Positions 36,388 to 45,700 of a stretch of 64,000 nucleotides of DNA are shown here, piece by piece; position 1 is the stretch's first letter; every line of letters begins with the position of its first letter. The notes beneath the pieces were generated by a model that had not been told where the DNA came from, ran no database searches, and was given only the letters and a program-made list of their open reading frames with translations. The stretch lies in assembly GCA_010206225.2 (NCBI GenBank), contig VIQU02000023.1:1-64000 (forward strand), given 5' to 3'. This stretch comes from Lachnospiraceae bacterium MD308. Lineage in GTDB: Bacteria > Bacillota > Clostridia > Lachnospirales > Lachnospiraceae. A program made the position numbers and the translations under genes.

Positions 36388-36404
36388 GAATGAACTTCAT
36401 TCAT
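36388..36404 (-). promoter_or_regulatory. TetR-cassette operator before the ICMT-like gene
   Basis: TGAATGAA and TTCATTCA around a central C. It lies just upstream of the ribosome site of the ICMT-like gene and shares the TGAATGA-N3-TCATTCA core. Confidence 0.6.
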
Positions 36405-36448
36405 TTAGATGTTTTTGAAATTCCCCTACTAAATAGCAGGGGATAATT

Positions 36449-37009
36449 TCAAAGTCTTAGAGCATAAATGAGAAAAGTGCGAATATTCTTCGCTTTTTCT
36501 TCTGTACTGGATTTCGTGTCTAATAAAATCCCAAGTTGCCCGTACACGCAGAATTTAGCAGCGGTTTGAATATTATCAAGTTGAATTTCGCCGTTTTCCT
36601 GTGCCTTTTCCAGTAAATAGGTGACAGGTTTTAGGAGCTTTTCGCAGACTTTCAATGCAAGCTGATCGTGAAACTTTTTGTTCTCTACAACATGAAGCGC
36701 GTTGTAATAGTCTGTCCCCTCCGTTTCTACCATAATAGGCATAGTTTCAATAATTTCTTTTAAGGTCAATTTTTCATTGCTTTTTGAAATAGTAAACTTA
36801 TTTGCTATCTCGTCTGCATACTGTTCTATTGCGCTGTCAAAAAGGGCTTCCTTTGAGGGAAAATAACGATAACATAGCCCTTGCGCTACGCCAATCTCTT
36901 TTGCAATATCGGCAATGGACGTTTTTTCATATCCCTTTTCATAAAATAGTCGCATAGCAGTATCTAATATTTCCTGCTTCCGTTCCTCTGGCTCTTTCGT
37001 AATACGCAT
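36449..37009 (-). CDS. TetR-family repressor of the cargo cassette
   Basis: 186 residues. N-terminal HTH is canonical (ERKQEILDTAMRLFYEKGYE; TSIADIAKEIGVAQGLCYRY; FPSKEALFDSAI). The C-terminal half is the variable ligand-binding domain. GGAAAGGAGG precedes the ATG. A half-site of the cassette operator (CAATGAGTGA) lies about 40 bases upstream, hinting at weak autoregulation. It probably represses the methyltransferase, ICMT-like and MATE genes until their substrate binds. Confidence 0.92.
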   Translation of the reverse strand: MRITKEPEERKQEILDTAMRLFYEKGYEKTSIADIAKEIGVAQGLCYRYFPSKEALFDSAIEQYADEIANKFTISKSNEKLTLKEIIETMPIMVETEGTDYYNALHVVENKKFHDQLALKVCEKLLKPVTYLLEKAQENGEIQLDNIQTAAKFCVYGQLGILLDTKSSTEEKAKNIRTFLIYALRL

Positions 37010-37047
37010 GACACACCTCCTTTCCTTATCATAGCAATGTAAAAAAT

Positions 37048-37057
37048 CAATGAGTGA
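37048..37057 (-). promoter_or_regulatory. Operator half-site upstream of tetR
   Basis: CAATGAGTGA equals one arm of the operator at 37738-37760. The matching second arm is absent, so binding would be weak. Confidence 0.35.
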
Positions 37058-37078
37058 ATACCAGTAAATATTACGGTA

Positions 37079-37687
37079 TTATTTTGTTCCGCAAGCGATA
37101 CAAGCCGTATTTCCTACACGCTCCCATGTAACATTTGAAAAGTGCCTTGAAAGCAATTTGCAAATTTCACTTTCAGAGTAAATCTTTACGTCCCCCTCTT
37201 TACTATACTTCATATAGAAATTCATAATAGCTCGCCCGATTGTGGGTTGCCAACAATCGCACAAAATAAAAGTTCCATTAGGCTTTAACACTCTATCAAT
37301 TTCTGATAAGACTCTTTCCGGCGCAGGATAATGGTGAAAAGAGTCATTGCAATACACAACATCAAAGAAACAGTCGGAAAAAGGGAGTTGTTCGCTATCA
37401 CCTAAAATGAGCGTTGCCCTGTTTTCTAATTTCTTCTGTGCAATTTCTAACATCTTTTCAGATAAGTCAAGCCCATACAGTATTTTGCTATTATCTTGCT
37501 GCAATATGAGCTTCATTACTTCCCCGGTTCCGCACCCTAAATCTAATGCCGTTTGATAAGATATGCTTTTCAGCCTATTGATGATAACAGGATATAATGT
37601 GCGGGCGTGCTGCCCTTTTATATCGCAGTCATAGGTTGGAGCTTGTTGGTTAAAGGCTATTTTTGATTTTTGCTTTGCGCTATTCAT
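37079..37687 (-). CDS. Class I SAM-dependent methyltransferase
   Basis: 202 residues. Motif I ALDLGCGTGEVMKLI (about 42-56), motif II GLDLSEKMLEIA, motif post-II LILGDSEQLPFSDCFFDVVY, then CNDSFHHYPAPERVLSEIDR: the UbiE/MenG-like group of small-molecule methyltransferases. Cys residues late in the protein (CDCWQ, ACIACGTK) are notable but do not match the arsenite-methylase set clearly. It is the first gene of the cassette, and its promoter overlaps an operator. Confidence 0.9.
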   Translation of the reverse strand: MNSAKQKSKIAFNQQAPTYDCDIKGQHARTLYPVIINRLKSISYQTALDLGCGTGEVMKLILQQDNSKILYGLDLSEKMLEIAQKKLENRATLILGDSEQLPFSDCFFDVVYCNDSFHHYPAPERVLSEIDRVLKPNGTFILCDCWQPTIGRAIMNFYMKYSKEGDVKIYSESEICKLLSRHFSNVTWERVGNTACIACGTK

Positions 37688-37737
37688 ATATACAGCCTCC
37701 TTTCAGAGAAAATTATAGCACCGCCTTTCCGAAAAGT

Positions 37738-37760
37738 CAATGAATGATATTCACTCATTG
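37738..37760 (-). promoter_or_regulatory. TetR-cassette operator overlapping the methyltransferase promoter
   Basis: CAATGAATGA, TAT, TCACTCATTG: inverted repeat with one mismatch. On the minus strand its edge shares bases with a -35 (TTGACT), 17-nt spacer and TATAAT in front of the methyltransferase gene, so bound TetR would block RNA polymerase. Confidence 0.7.
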
Positions 37761-37851
37761 ATATAGTGCTATATTTAGGTAAATTCTTTGCTATGTACAC
37801 TCATTTCAATACAAGAATAGGAGTTGTAAACTCATATAGGGTGATGTCTGA

Positions 37852-38208
37852 ATGAAAAGAGAAGTCGAATTTGTGTACGATTTCAAGGCTTTCGGGCAAG
37901 CCATAAAGAAAGCACGCAGAGCAGCGGGATATTCCCGTAAGAAATTGGGGCATGAGCTGAATTTAGCTCCCCGTTACCTTGTTTCCATAGAAAATGAGGG
38001 GCAACACCCAAGTCTGCAAGTGCTGTATGAGCTTTGCACCTTTTTTGACATTTCGGTAGATCAGTTCTTTTTCCCGGATAAGGTCGCAAGTAAGTCCACG
38101 CAGCGCAGACAGCTTGAAACGCTGCTTGACGGTATAAGTGATACGGGATTGCAGATTATTACCGCAACGGCAAAAGAGATTAAGAAAGTCGAAACAGGGG
38201 ACGAATAA
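37852..38208 (+). CDS. XRE-family HTH regulator
   Basis: 118 residues. HTH in IKKARRAAGYSRKKLGHELN to RYLVSIENEGQHPSL (about 18-55), then DISVDQFFFPD typical of clostridial mobile-element repressors and a helical tail. It is divergent from the cargo cassette and in line with mobC/relaxase, ending 130 bases before the hairpin module. It likely controls the mobilisation genes. Confidence 0.85.
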   Translation: MKREVEFVYDFKAFGQAIKKARRAAGYSRKKLGHELNLAPRYLVSIENEGQHPSLQVLYELCTFFDISVDQFFFPDKVASKSTQRRQLETLLDGISDTGLQIITATAKEIKKVETGDE

Positions 38209-38241
38209 ACGTCCAGCGCACAACTGAATACGGTTTGAGAA

Positions 38242-38278
38242 GCGTTGTAATCTTTTGAAGATTGCAGCGTTTTTCTTT
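38242..38278 (+). terminator. Intrinsic terminator after the XRE gene
   Basis: CGTTGTAATCTT pairs with AAGATTGCAGCG (G-U tolerated) and is followed by a T-rich run. It would stop the XRE transcript before the hairpin module. Confidence 0.7.
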
Positions 38279-38333
38279 TGTAGAAGTTTGGCAAAACCGT
38301 TTTTTGGGTGTTGTAGGTAGTAGGAGAAACTTT

Positions 38334-38425
38334 CGTAGCAAGCATAGGAAAAGAGTACCCTTTTCCGTATTTCTGCCCGCCCTGTCGGTCAGAAATTGCT
38401 TGTTGGGAAGTGTCCCAAACCCTCT
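38334..38425 (+). repeat. Three-hairpin module, copy A (oriT or leader candidate)
   Basis: Hairpin 1 (38346-38365) is the near-palindrome GGAAAAG-AGTACC-CTTTTCC. Hairpin 2 (38370-38395) has a TTTCTG/CAGAAA stem. Hairpin 3 (38403-38418) is TTGGGA-AGTG-TCCCAA. Outer parts 38334-38369 (36 bp) and 38396-38425 (30 bp) recur exactly, inverted, at 47584-47619 and 47518-47547. It lies 27 bases before mobC, where origins of transfer of MobC/relaxase systems usually are. Confidence 0.8.
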
Positions 38426-38451
38426 ATGAGAACGGAAAGGAGCGAAAAACC

Positions 38452-38781
38452 ATGAACGGACGGAAAAGGACGGTACAGGTCAAATTCTATGTGACAGAGG
38501 AAGAACGGAAATTGATTGAGGAAAAAATGAAGCTCGTCCCCACAAACAACATGGCGGCATATCTGCGCAAAATCGCCATTGACGGGTACATTATCCAAGT
38601 AGACCACACGGACATAAAGGCAATGACAGCGGAGATACAGAAAATCGGGGTGAATGTCAATCAGATCGCACGCCGCGTAAACGCGACGGGGAACGCCTAC
38701 AAAGAGGATATAGAGGAAATCAAGGGGGTGCTTGCGGAAATATGGCGGTTACAAAGATTAAGCCTGTTAAAAGCACTTTGA
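38452..38781 (+). CDS. mobC: MobC-like relaxosome protein
   Basis: 109 residues from the ATG at 38452 (GGAAAGGAG). Short ribbon-helix-helix-like start (RKRTVQVKFYVTEEERKLIE) and a C-terminal motif IGVNVNQIARRVNATGNAY, the hallmark of MobC proteins that help the relaxase nick oriT. It overlaps the relaxase by 40 bases. Confidence 0.9.
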   Translation: MNGRKRTVQVKFYVTEEERKLIEEKMKLVPTNNMAAYLRKIAIDGYIIQVDHTDIKAMTAEIQKIGVNVNQIARRVNATGNAYKEDIEEIKGVLAEIWRLQRLSLLKAL

Positions 38782-40094
38782 GCAAAGCCCTTGACTATAT
38801 CGAAAACCCGGACAAGACGGACAATCAAATGCTCATATCCTCTTTCGGGTGCAGCTATGAAACGGCAGATATTGAGTTTGGCTATACCCTTTCGCAAGCG
38901 CGGGATAAGGGGAACAATTTAGCCTTTCACTTGATACAGTCCTTTGCGCCGGGGGAAGTGGACTATCAGAAAGCCCATGAGATCGGGCGGCAGCTTGCCG
39001 ACGCGGTAACAAAGGGGCAGCATGAATATGTACTCACGACGCACATTGACAAGGGGCATATCCATAATCACATTATTTTCTGCGCGGTCAACTTCGTAGA
39101 TCATCACAAGTACGTTTCCAACAAACGGACGTATTACGGCATACGCAACATGAGTGACAAGCTGTGCCGGGACAACGGGCTTTCCGTCGTCGTCCCCGGT
39201 AAGGGCAGCAAGGGAAAAAGCTATGCGGAGTACCAAGCGGAGAAAACGGGGACAAGCTGGAAAGGCAAGTTAAAGATTGCCGTGGACGCGCTCATTCCCC
39301 AAGTTTCCAGCTTTGAGGAACTATTGCAGCGGTTACAGGCGGCGGGCTATGAGATCAAGCCGGGAAAATATGTGTCATGCCGCGCACCGGGGCAGGAACG
39401 GTTTACCCGCCTAAAAACCCTCGGCGCAGATTATACAGAGGAAGCCATAAAAGAACGGTTAGCGGGCAAGCGCACACGCGCCGCCAAAGCTCCAAAGGCA
39501 GAGCGCAAAGGCGTTAATCTTCTCATTGACATTGAGAACAGTATCAAGGCGCAACAGAGCCGGGGCTATGAACAGTGGGCGAAAATCCACAATCTGAAAC
39601 AGGCGGCAAAGACTATGAACTTCCTTACCGAAAATAAAATCGAACAGTACGCCGATCTGCTCACCCGGATAGAGGAAATCACGGCAGCAAGCGAACAGGC
39701 GGGGGACAGCCTAAAGGAAGTGGAAAAGCGTCTTTCGGATATGGCGTTGCTTATTAAGAACGTCACTACCTACCAAAAGACAAAGCCCTTCTATGAAGCC
39801 TACCGTAAAGCCCGGAACAAGGAGAAATACCGGGCAGAGCATGAACGGGGTATTATCCTCCATGAAGCGGCGGCAAAGGCACTAAAGGCGGCGCAAATCG
39901 GCGGCAAGCTCCCCAACGTCCCCGCCCTGCAAGCAGAGTATGAAAAGCTCCAAGCGCAGAAAGAAAGCCTTTACGCCGACTATGGCAAGCTGAAAAAACA
40001 GGTACGGGAATATGATATTATCAAGCGGAACATAGACAGCATTTTACAGACGGAGAAAAAGCTGGAACGGGAAAGACAGACAGAGCGCGAATAA
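38742..40094 (+). CDS. Relaxase/mobilisation nuclease (MOBP-type)
   Basis: 450 residues. The nuclease domain (1-~200) has the candidate Tyr in SKALDYIENPDKT (about 18) and the metal-binding triad HIDKGHIHNHIIF (about 105-117), then NKRTYYGIRNMSDKLCRDNG. The C-terminal half is a long helical region. It nicks oriT, stays bound to the 5' end and leads the T-strand to the coupling protein. It is transcribed opposite to almost all other transfer genes. Confidence 0.93.
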   Translation: MAVTKIKPVKSTLSKALDYIENPDKTDNQMLISSFGCSYETADIEFGYTLSQARDKGNNLAFHLIQSFAPGEVDYQKAHEIGRQLADAVTKGQHEYVLTTHIDKGHIHNHIIFCAVNFVDHHKYVSNKRTYYGIRNMSDKLCRDNGLSVVVPGKGSKGKSYAEYQAEKTGTSWKGKLKIAVDALIPQVSSFEELLQRLQAAGYEIKPGKYVSCRAPGQERFTRLKTLGADYTEEAIKERLAGKRTRAAKAPKAERKGVNLLIDIENSIKAQQSRGYEQWAKIHNLKQAAKTMNFLTENKIEQYADLLTRIEEITAASEQAGDSLKEVEKRLSDMALLIKNVTTYQKTKPFYEAYRKARNKEKYRAEHERGIILHEAAAKALKAAQIGGKLPNVPALQAEYEKLQAQKESLYADYGKLKKQVREYDIIKRNIDSILQTEKKLERERQTERE

Positions 40095-40154
40095 CGTAAT
40101 ACTATTGCATTTTGAATAATTCTATTTGGGGTAAGTATGAGATAGCAATAAATG

Positions 40155-40184
40155 TTGTTGCTGTATTTGGAAAAGTGATATAAT
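40155..40184 (+). promoter_or_regulatory. Promoter of the DUF2971-like gene
   Basis: TTGTTG at 40155-40160, 18-nt spacer, TATAAT at 40179-40184. It gives the cargo gene its own transcript within the element. Confidence 0.5.
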
Positions 40185-40245
40185 AAATCTTTAGTAAGGA
40201 ATAGTGTTATGTAATATTTATTAAACATGGAAAGGATAGATTTAT

Positions 40246-40986
40246 ATGTACGAAAAACACGAACAATTATTTGATTTAGATGAAGAATGTACTTTATGGA
40301 AGTATATGAATTTTTCAAAATTTATCAACATGTTGAAAGGAAAACTATATTTCAATCGGTTGGATAATTTTGAAGATGTATTTGAGGGAACATTTCCACA
40401 ATTCAATGTAGAACATAGGAAAGATGTGTATGGAAATGTAATTATACCTCAAAATACTTATGATGCCTTAGAACAGATGATGAAAAAGTATATATATGTG
40501 TCATGTTTTCATAAAAGTGAATATGAAACTGCATTTATGTGGAAACAATATGCTGATAATGATGGTATAGCAATAAGAACAACATCAGAGAGATTGAAAA
40601 AGTCTTTTGATAAAACTCCAGTAGCTATACACATAAGTGCTGTCAAATATATGGATTACAGTAAAGAATTTATGCCCGAAGGAAATGGATTATATTTAGG
40701 ATTACATAAAAGAAAAAGTTTTGAGCCTGAAAGTGAGGTTAGATGTATTTATATGAAAACCCCCACAAGTAAACCTGATCCTGCTAATCCGTCCGACACA
40801 ATTATTGATCCAAGTGAAAAGACACCATATGGAGAATATATAGATATCGACTTAGAAACGTTAATAAAGGAAATATATATATCTCCGTATGCAGCACCTT
40901 ATATTAAGGAAAATGTAGACTTAATTGCAAATAAATTTAACATTACTGCAAAAGTGATTCAGTCAAAGCTTTTCATGCTGAATTAG
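40246..40986 (+). CDS. DUF2971-like protein (cargo)
   Basis: 246 residues, AT-rich. The features of the DUF2971 family are seen: an opening WKYMNFSKFINMLKGKLYFN, the DNFEDVFEGTFP block, YVSCFHKSEYETAFMWKQYA and the acidic/aromatic middle. The biochemical role of the family is unknown; members are often found alone in mobile elements and near defence genes. It has its own promoter and terminator, so it is a self-contained insertion between relaxase and the leftward accessory genes. Confidence 0.75.
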   Translation: MYEKHEQLFDLDEECTLWKYMNFSKFINMLKGKLYFNRLDNFEDVFEGTFPQFNVEHRKDVYGNVIIPQNTYDALEQMMKKYIYVSCFHKSEYETAFMWKQYADNDGIAIRTTSERLKKSFDKTPVAIHISAVKYMDYSKEFMPEGNGLYLGLHKRKSFEPESEVRCIYMKTPTSKPDPANPSDTIIDPSEKTPYGEYIDIDLETLIKEIYISPYAAPYIKENVDLIANKFNITAKVIQSKLFMLN

Positions 40987-41025
40987 ACTATAAAAATGGC
41001 TCAAAATATTTGTTTAGAAAAAGGC

Positions 41026-41068
41026 TGGGACGCGGTAGCTACCACATAGCCACCGTGCCCCGGTTTTC
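41026..41068 (+). terminator. Terminator after the DUF2971-like gene
   Basis: GGGACGCGGTAGCT pairs with AGCCACCGTGCCC (short bulges), then TTTTCTT. It isolates the cargo gene from the leftward block. Confidence 0.6.
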
Positions 41069-41190
41069 TTATGGGTGCAGAGATTGGATTGTTACGCAAT
41101 AGAACGGCGTTTTCAGGGGTAAAGGTATAAATTCCTTGCTGCCTTATTTTCCCGCCCGGAAAGCCGCATAAATCAAGGCTTATTTCGCCC

Positions 41191-41556
41191 CTATCGCGTC
41201 ACATTCGCCCGCATTTTCCTCATGCGCTCGGCGGTCTGTCTGCGGGTGATACGCTTCCGGCAGTCCGGGCAGTAAATAGCCCGGTTGGAGATGGAAGCAA
41301 AAGGCGCACCGCATACACTACAACGGCGCATATCCTCCGCATGGTAAAGCTCGGCGTACAGCTCCTTATCTGCGGGCAGTACCGCGATACGGAACCATTT
41401 ACAGAGCAGGGAATAGGAAATGAGCTGTGGGCATACGCAAGTGTCCCCGTCATCAAGCAAGATACAGTTTCCGCTATCATAATTGCAGCACGTCCGGCGT
41501 ACAAGGGCGTTGACTTTCCGGCTTTGGGGCGGCGTAAGCCGCTTGATCTCGCTCAT
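41191..41556 (-). CDS. Cysteine-rich VLP-type protein
   Basis: 121 residues. Two Cys clusters: RRTCCNYDSGNCILL...CVCPQL and CSVCGAPF...YCPDCRKR, the second a zinc ribbon. This matches the Cys-rich VLP family seen in Tn1549-like elements, of unknown role. It overlaps the previous gene by 4 bases and ends the leftward accessory operon. Confidence 0.85.
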   Translation of the reverse strand: MSEIKRLTPPQSRKVNALVRRTCCNYDSGNCILLDDGDTCVCPQLISYSLLCKWFRIAVLPADKELYAELYHAEDMRRCSVCGAPFASISNRAIYCPDCRKRITRRQTAERMRKMRANVTR

Positions 41557-41774
41557 ACCTCGTCGGCGGGGTAAACGGCAAGCCCCGCAAACTCCGCTTC
41601 GGTCATGCGCCCCACTTTGGCAAGGGTGCGGGCGGCAAAGTCCCGCATTTCCCCGTCCATAAAGGGCAGCGCGGCGTTCATAGCCACCACAAGCCCCTCC
41701 TTGCTGCCTGTCATGTAGATACTTAAAAGGTTGGTTTCCTCTACCGTGAAATTGTTATATTTGTTCATGCTCAT
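41553..41774 (-). CDS. Transposon-transfer assisting protein (TTRAP-like)
   Basis: 73 residues, FTVEETNLLSIYMTGSKEGL with later LPFMDGEMRDFAARTLAKVG. This is the short TTRAP family of conjugative elements, helical and soluble. Overlaps by a few bases both neighbours, so translation is coupled along the block. Confidence 0.8.
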   Translation of the reverse strand: MSMNKYNNFTVEETNLLSIYMTGSKEGLVVAMNAALPFMDGEMRDFAARTLAKVGRMTEAEFAGLAVYPADEV

Positions 41775-42727
41775 ACCTCCAATCCGTGATCTTTCCTTTT
41801 TGCCGCTGCTTTCTTTGGGGCGGTTCTCTTTTTATCCTGTGCAAGCTGCGCCCGAACAGAGGGGCGGGGCTTCCTTATCTGCCTGTCCCGGTTCTCGTCC
41901 TTTCCGATCAGCGCGTATGTGCCGTGCCTGTCCTTGATCTGCGAAAAGGAAAGTGTCTTATAGGGCAGCATAGAAAAAAGGCGGTCGGTGTCCTTTGTGG
42001 TAGCAATCTGCGTAAAGTAGGGGGACAGTTCCACCATGAAATGAGATTTATCCGGGCTGTTCGGGTCGCTTAACTCTTTTATTTTCCCTACAATGCGCCG
42101 TGCTTCCGTTTCGATCAGCCCGTCGCGCAATGCTGCGGTATGCGTTTCCAAGTCCCCCGGAACCGCCGATTGCTCCCGGCTGCGCCTTTCCTCCCGTAAC
42201 AGAAATTGCAGGGCTTCCGGGTCATTGGGGATTGCTTCAAAGCGTTCAAACTTCCCAAGCTGCGGATTGGGGGAAGCGTCAAAGGGTCGCGCCGCTGGCT
42301 GCTCCCGTTCCCCATGCTCATAGATAAGCATATAGTTATCAGCGGGTAATGCCTGTTCGGTGACGTGCTTATAATGCTGCTGGTAGTCCAGCTCATAGAG
42401 ATTGCCCTTGATCTTCCCGTCCTGTATGCCTGTAAGCTCCACGGCATAGGCAAGTACCCTGTCGCGGGTCTGTTCCCCGTAAAACTTCCATGTGTTGTGT
42501 TCCCGCGTGTCTTTCAGAAAAGCGTCGCGCTCCTTAATACAGCACGTCCCGGACGGGCGGGAAAACCACAAAAGCATTTTATCCCCGGCATTAGGGCTTT
42601 CTGCTGCCCGCTTTATAATCTCTTTGTCAATGTCAAAATCACTCTGATAAAAAGCGGTGTTCTGCTTCATGATCGCTTCAAGGGAAGCGGTCACGTCCAC
42701 ATTTTCAAATTTATTTAATTTCCCCAT
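41771..42727 (-). CDS. ICE accessory protein with RAQL tail
   Basis: 318 residues with no enzyme motif I recognise. N-terminal half has ITASL-type helices and ERDAFLKDTREHNTWKFYG; the middle is DUF-like (VELTGIQDGKIKGNLYELDY). The last 35 residues (KPRPSVRAQLAQDKKRTAPK) are basic and match the tail of the large protein encoded next door (KKPSIRAQLKADKERAAQKK). Conserved in Tn1549-like elements at this position. Role unknown. Confidence 0.75.
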   Translation of the reverse strand: MGKLNKFENVDVTASLEAIMKQNTAFYQSDFDIDKEIIKRAAESPNAGDKMLLWFSRPSGTCCIKERDAFLKDTREHNTWKFYGEQTRDRVLAYAVELTGIQDGKIKGNLYELDYQQHYKHVTEQALPADNYMLIYEHGEREQPAARPFDASPNPQLGKFERFEAIPNDPEALQFLLREERRSREQSAVPGDLETHTAALRDGLIETEARRIVGKIKELSDPNSPDKSHFMVELSPYFTQIATTKDTDRLFSMLPYKTLSFSQIKDRHGTYALIGKDENRDRQIRKPRPSVRAQLAQDKKRTAPKKAAAKRKDHGLEV

Positions 42728-42729
42728 AA

Positions 42730-45700
42730 TCAGCTCCTTTCCAAGTCCTGTGACTTATTCCTTGCCTGTTTCTTCTGCGCCGCCCGTTCCTTGTCGGCTT
42801 TGAGCTGCGCCCGGATAGAGGGCTTCTTTTCCGGCTTTTTCCCCGGTTTCGCTTCCGTTCCCTGTTCCTTTTCCGCTTTCAGTGCGGCGGCATACTCGGC
42901 AAGGGAGATCTGTTCGCCGCTTCTTGCCTTTGCTTCCAGCTCGTCGGCGGTAGGGGTGGGCGTATTGTTGATGATACCGTCAAAATTATTGTCGTTCTGT
43001 TCGATAGCGTCCTCGACGTGCTTTAAGGGGTTTGTCTTTTCCGGCGGTTCTGCGGCGACTGCAAACGCCTGTGTCCCGTTCCCCATAATGAGATACTTCC
43101 CGTCCTCCGATGTATGGTGAAGCCCGTACCCGGCTTCTTTCATCTGCTCGACGGTCATATCGGTTACAGAAAAGCTCCCCCGTGGCGTTCTGATCTGCTC
43201 CCCGGTCATGCGGGTATCGGGGGTAAGCTGCGGTGTCTGCTCCTGTAAAAACTCCGGCACTTCCTTATAGCCGAAACTGTCAACATAATGCGCCGTGTCC
43301 TCCCCGTTCTGATGAAGCACCACTATATCCGATACGGAAAGGCTGTGTCCCTTAAAATCTTTGGGGTGGTCGATATTGAAGCGGGTATAAATATCTTCAA
43401 GGGAAGTCCCCGGCGTAAGCTCTGCGGCATAGATCAGATTATAATTCGCCGCTTCCACGGAAAGCCCCGCCGCCTGTAAGCGGTCGTAAGGCTCAAAATG
43501 GTAGTCCCGCATACCGTCCCCGTCCTTTAGCTGGTAAATGGTAAAAGTGTCTTTGTCCGGCTCTTTTTTGTCGGCGGTCTGCTCCGGCGCGTCCTGTCCC
43601 GGCTCGGCGGCGGTCTGCGCTTCCTGTGCCTTTGCATAAAGGTCTTTCACATCGCCCTGTGTCAGCTCCCCGGTTTCCAGCTTCCCCAAAAGCTCCCGGC
43701 ACTTCTCCGGGGTTCCCGTGTAGAGAATATCCCCCAGCTTCGCCATGCCGTTATCCTGTGCCACATACTCCTGCAAGAGATAGCTGTTTTCCGGGCTGTC
43801 GCTGTATGGGTTCTGCCGCACCTTGTAAAAGGTTTCCGGCGTGGAAGCGTCCCCCGGTTCCGCGCCCTGTGTTTCCTCCTGCGGCTGCTCCGGGGCTGCG
43901 GCTTTTTCTGCGGCGGCTTCCTGCCTTGCCCGTTTCTGTAACTCGGTGGGGCGTTCCCCGGTAAGGGGCTGTATGCACTTGATACAATCGGCGGCATAGA
44001 TCGCATTGTCGTTTAACTGCCGCTGCCATGCTTCCGCGCTGGGCGCATAGCGGAAGCCGTTCCCTTTCAGTTCCTCCCGGATTTCCTTATCCGGCTTTTC
44101 GTCAAAGAAAATCTGCAAGCGGTTATCCGCTGTGTTGGCTTCCACACGTCCCCCGTCAAATTCCCAGCCCACATATCCAAGCTCTTTCCTCCGGGTAAGG
44201 GCAGTAATGCGGTTTTTTAATCTGCGTATCTCCGCGTTGTTGTTGGATAGCTGGTAGCTCTCAAAGGGTTTCGGGTTCGCCCGGTAGCTGCCGGACATGG
44301 ACGCTTTCAGCTTTTCGATCTGTTCCGGGGATAAGTGGGGGCAGCCGTCAAGGGTCTTATTCTTTCGGTAATAGGCGTTGACCGCTTTCATGGTTTCCTG
44401 TGCCTGTTCCAGCTTTGCAAGTTTGCTTTCCAGCTTAGAAACGGCGTTCGGGTCGTCGGCACTGATACCGCCCATGCCGGTACTGCGGATTTTATCAAGC
44501 AAGCCCTGTATCTCCCGGTATTCCTCCATGTTCTTATCTGCGGCGGCGTTCTGCTTCTCCTTTTTGCGTACAGGGAAATTGCTTCCCCCGGCAATCATGA
44601 TCGACGGGACGCGGGCGGTGATCTCATAGCCTTTATTCATGTTCGCCGCCAGCTTCCGGGCGTAAGCGTCAAGCAGCCCGTCAATCTTTTCATGGAAAGA
44701 GGGGTCAACACGCTTTTTCTGCCTTGCTGCAATCTCGGCGGCTTCGTCTACATAGTGGCGGTATTCTGCCGTTGCGCTTCCGGGCTTGTAATCGGAAAAG
44801 CTGATCGCTTCCTTTGCGCGTCGGGCGGCGTTCTCGTTGATCGGGTAATATGTAACCGTTGTTTCCGTCGGCTCCGGGGTGGAAGTCTGCGCTGCTTCGC
44901 TGGCGGGCGGCTCTGCCTGTTCCGGCGTGTCTGCTTTTTCAGAAACAGGGCTTTCCGGCTCCTGCGGCTTTTCCTGTGCTTCGGGTTCTCCCGGCTCCTG
45001 CGGTTCGGCGGTCTGTGCGGTTTCCGGCTCCGGCGCGGCGTAAGGCTCATACCCATTAGCGGCGTATTCCTCCACGGTCATTCCTGCGTCTGCCGCTTCC
45101 TGTGCGATTTCCTCCTTGACGTGTTCCTTGTAGGCTTCCAGTTCCACGTCAAAATCCCTAAGCTGGGGGACGGGCGGCAAGTTGTATTCGCCTTGATTGA
45201 CAAGCCCCCGGCACTCGGAAACATAGGCTTGTATGGCGGTATGGTAGGCGGTTTCCGTAGGTGTCAGATTGTCCCCGGCTTGCAGGGCTTCCCCGGCGAT
45301 ACGCTCCATTTCGGATAAATTACAATGCAGTTTCAGATAGGGGATAAACTCATTCAGCAGCATTGCCCGGTGTTCCTTGTCGGCTTCCAGTGCTTCCCTG
45401 CCCTCGTTGCGCAAAAGGTAATTTTCCCATTCTTTATCGTTCAGATAATAGGTATGGTACTGTTCGATATGCTCCACAAGGGAACCGTCCCCGTCGCCCA
45501 AGTCCTGCCGCCCCTCGTAGTGGTCGGGCTGTCCGTTCATCACATAATCAATACGGAAAGCGGTCTTGTCGTAGCCGGGTCTTGCAAGGTTGGCTTCGTC
45601 CAATTCTGCGATAAGGGTATTTGCACGGGACAGGGGGATTGTTTCGCCCTCCCGTAGCTGGCTGCTTTCACTCCAAAGGATTGTGACGGTCGGCTCTGCG

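Noticed and set aside
44335-45318. 327-codon open frame on the plus strand inside the giant ArdA gene
   Set aside because: It is antisense to a gene with clear domains; the GC-rich third positions of that gene keep the opposite frame open. No ribosome site and Arg/Phe/Gly-rich nonsense composition.
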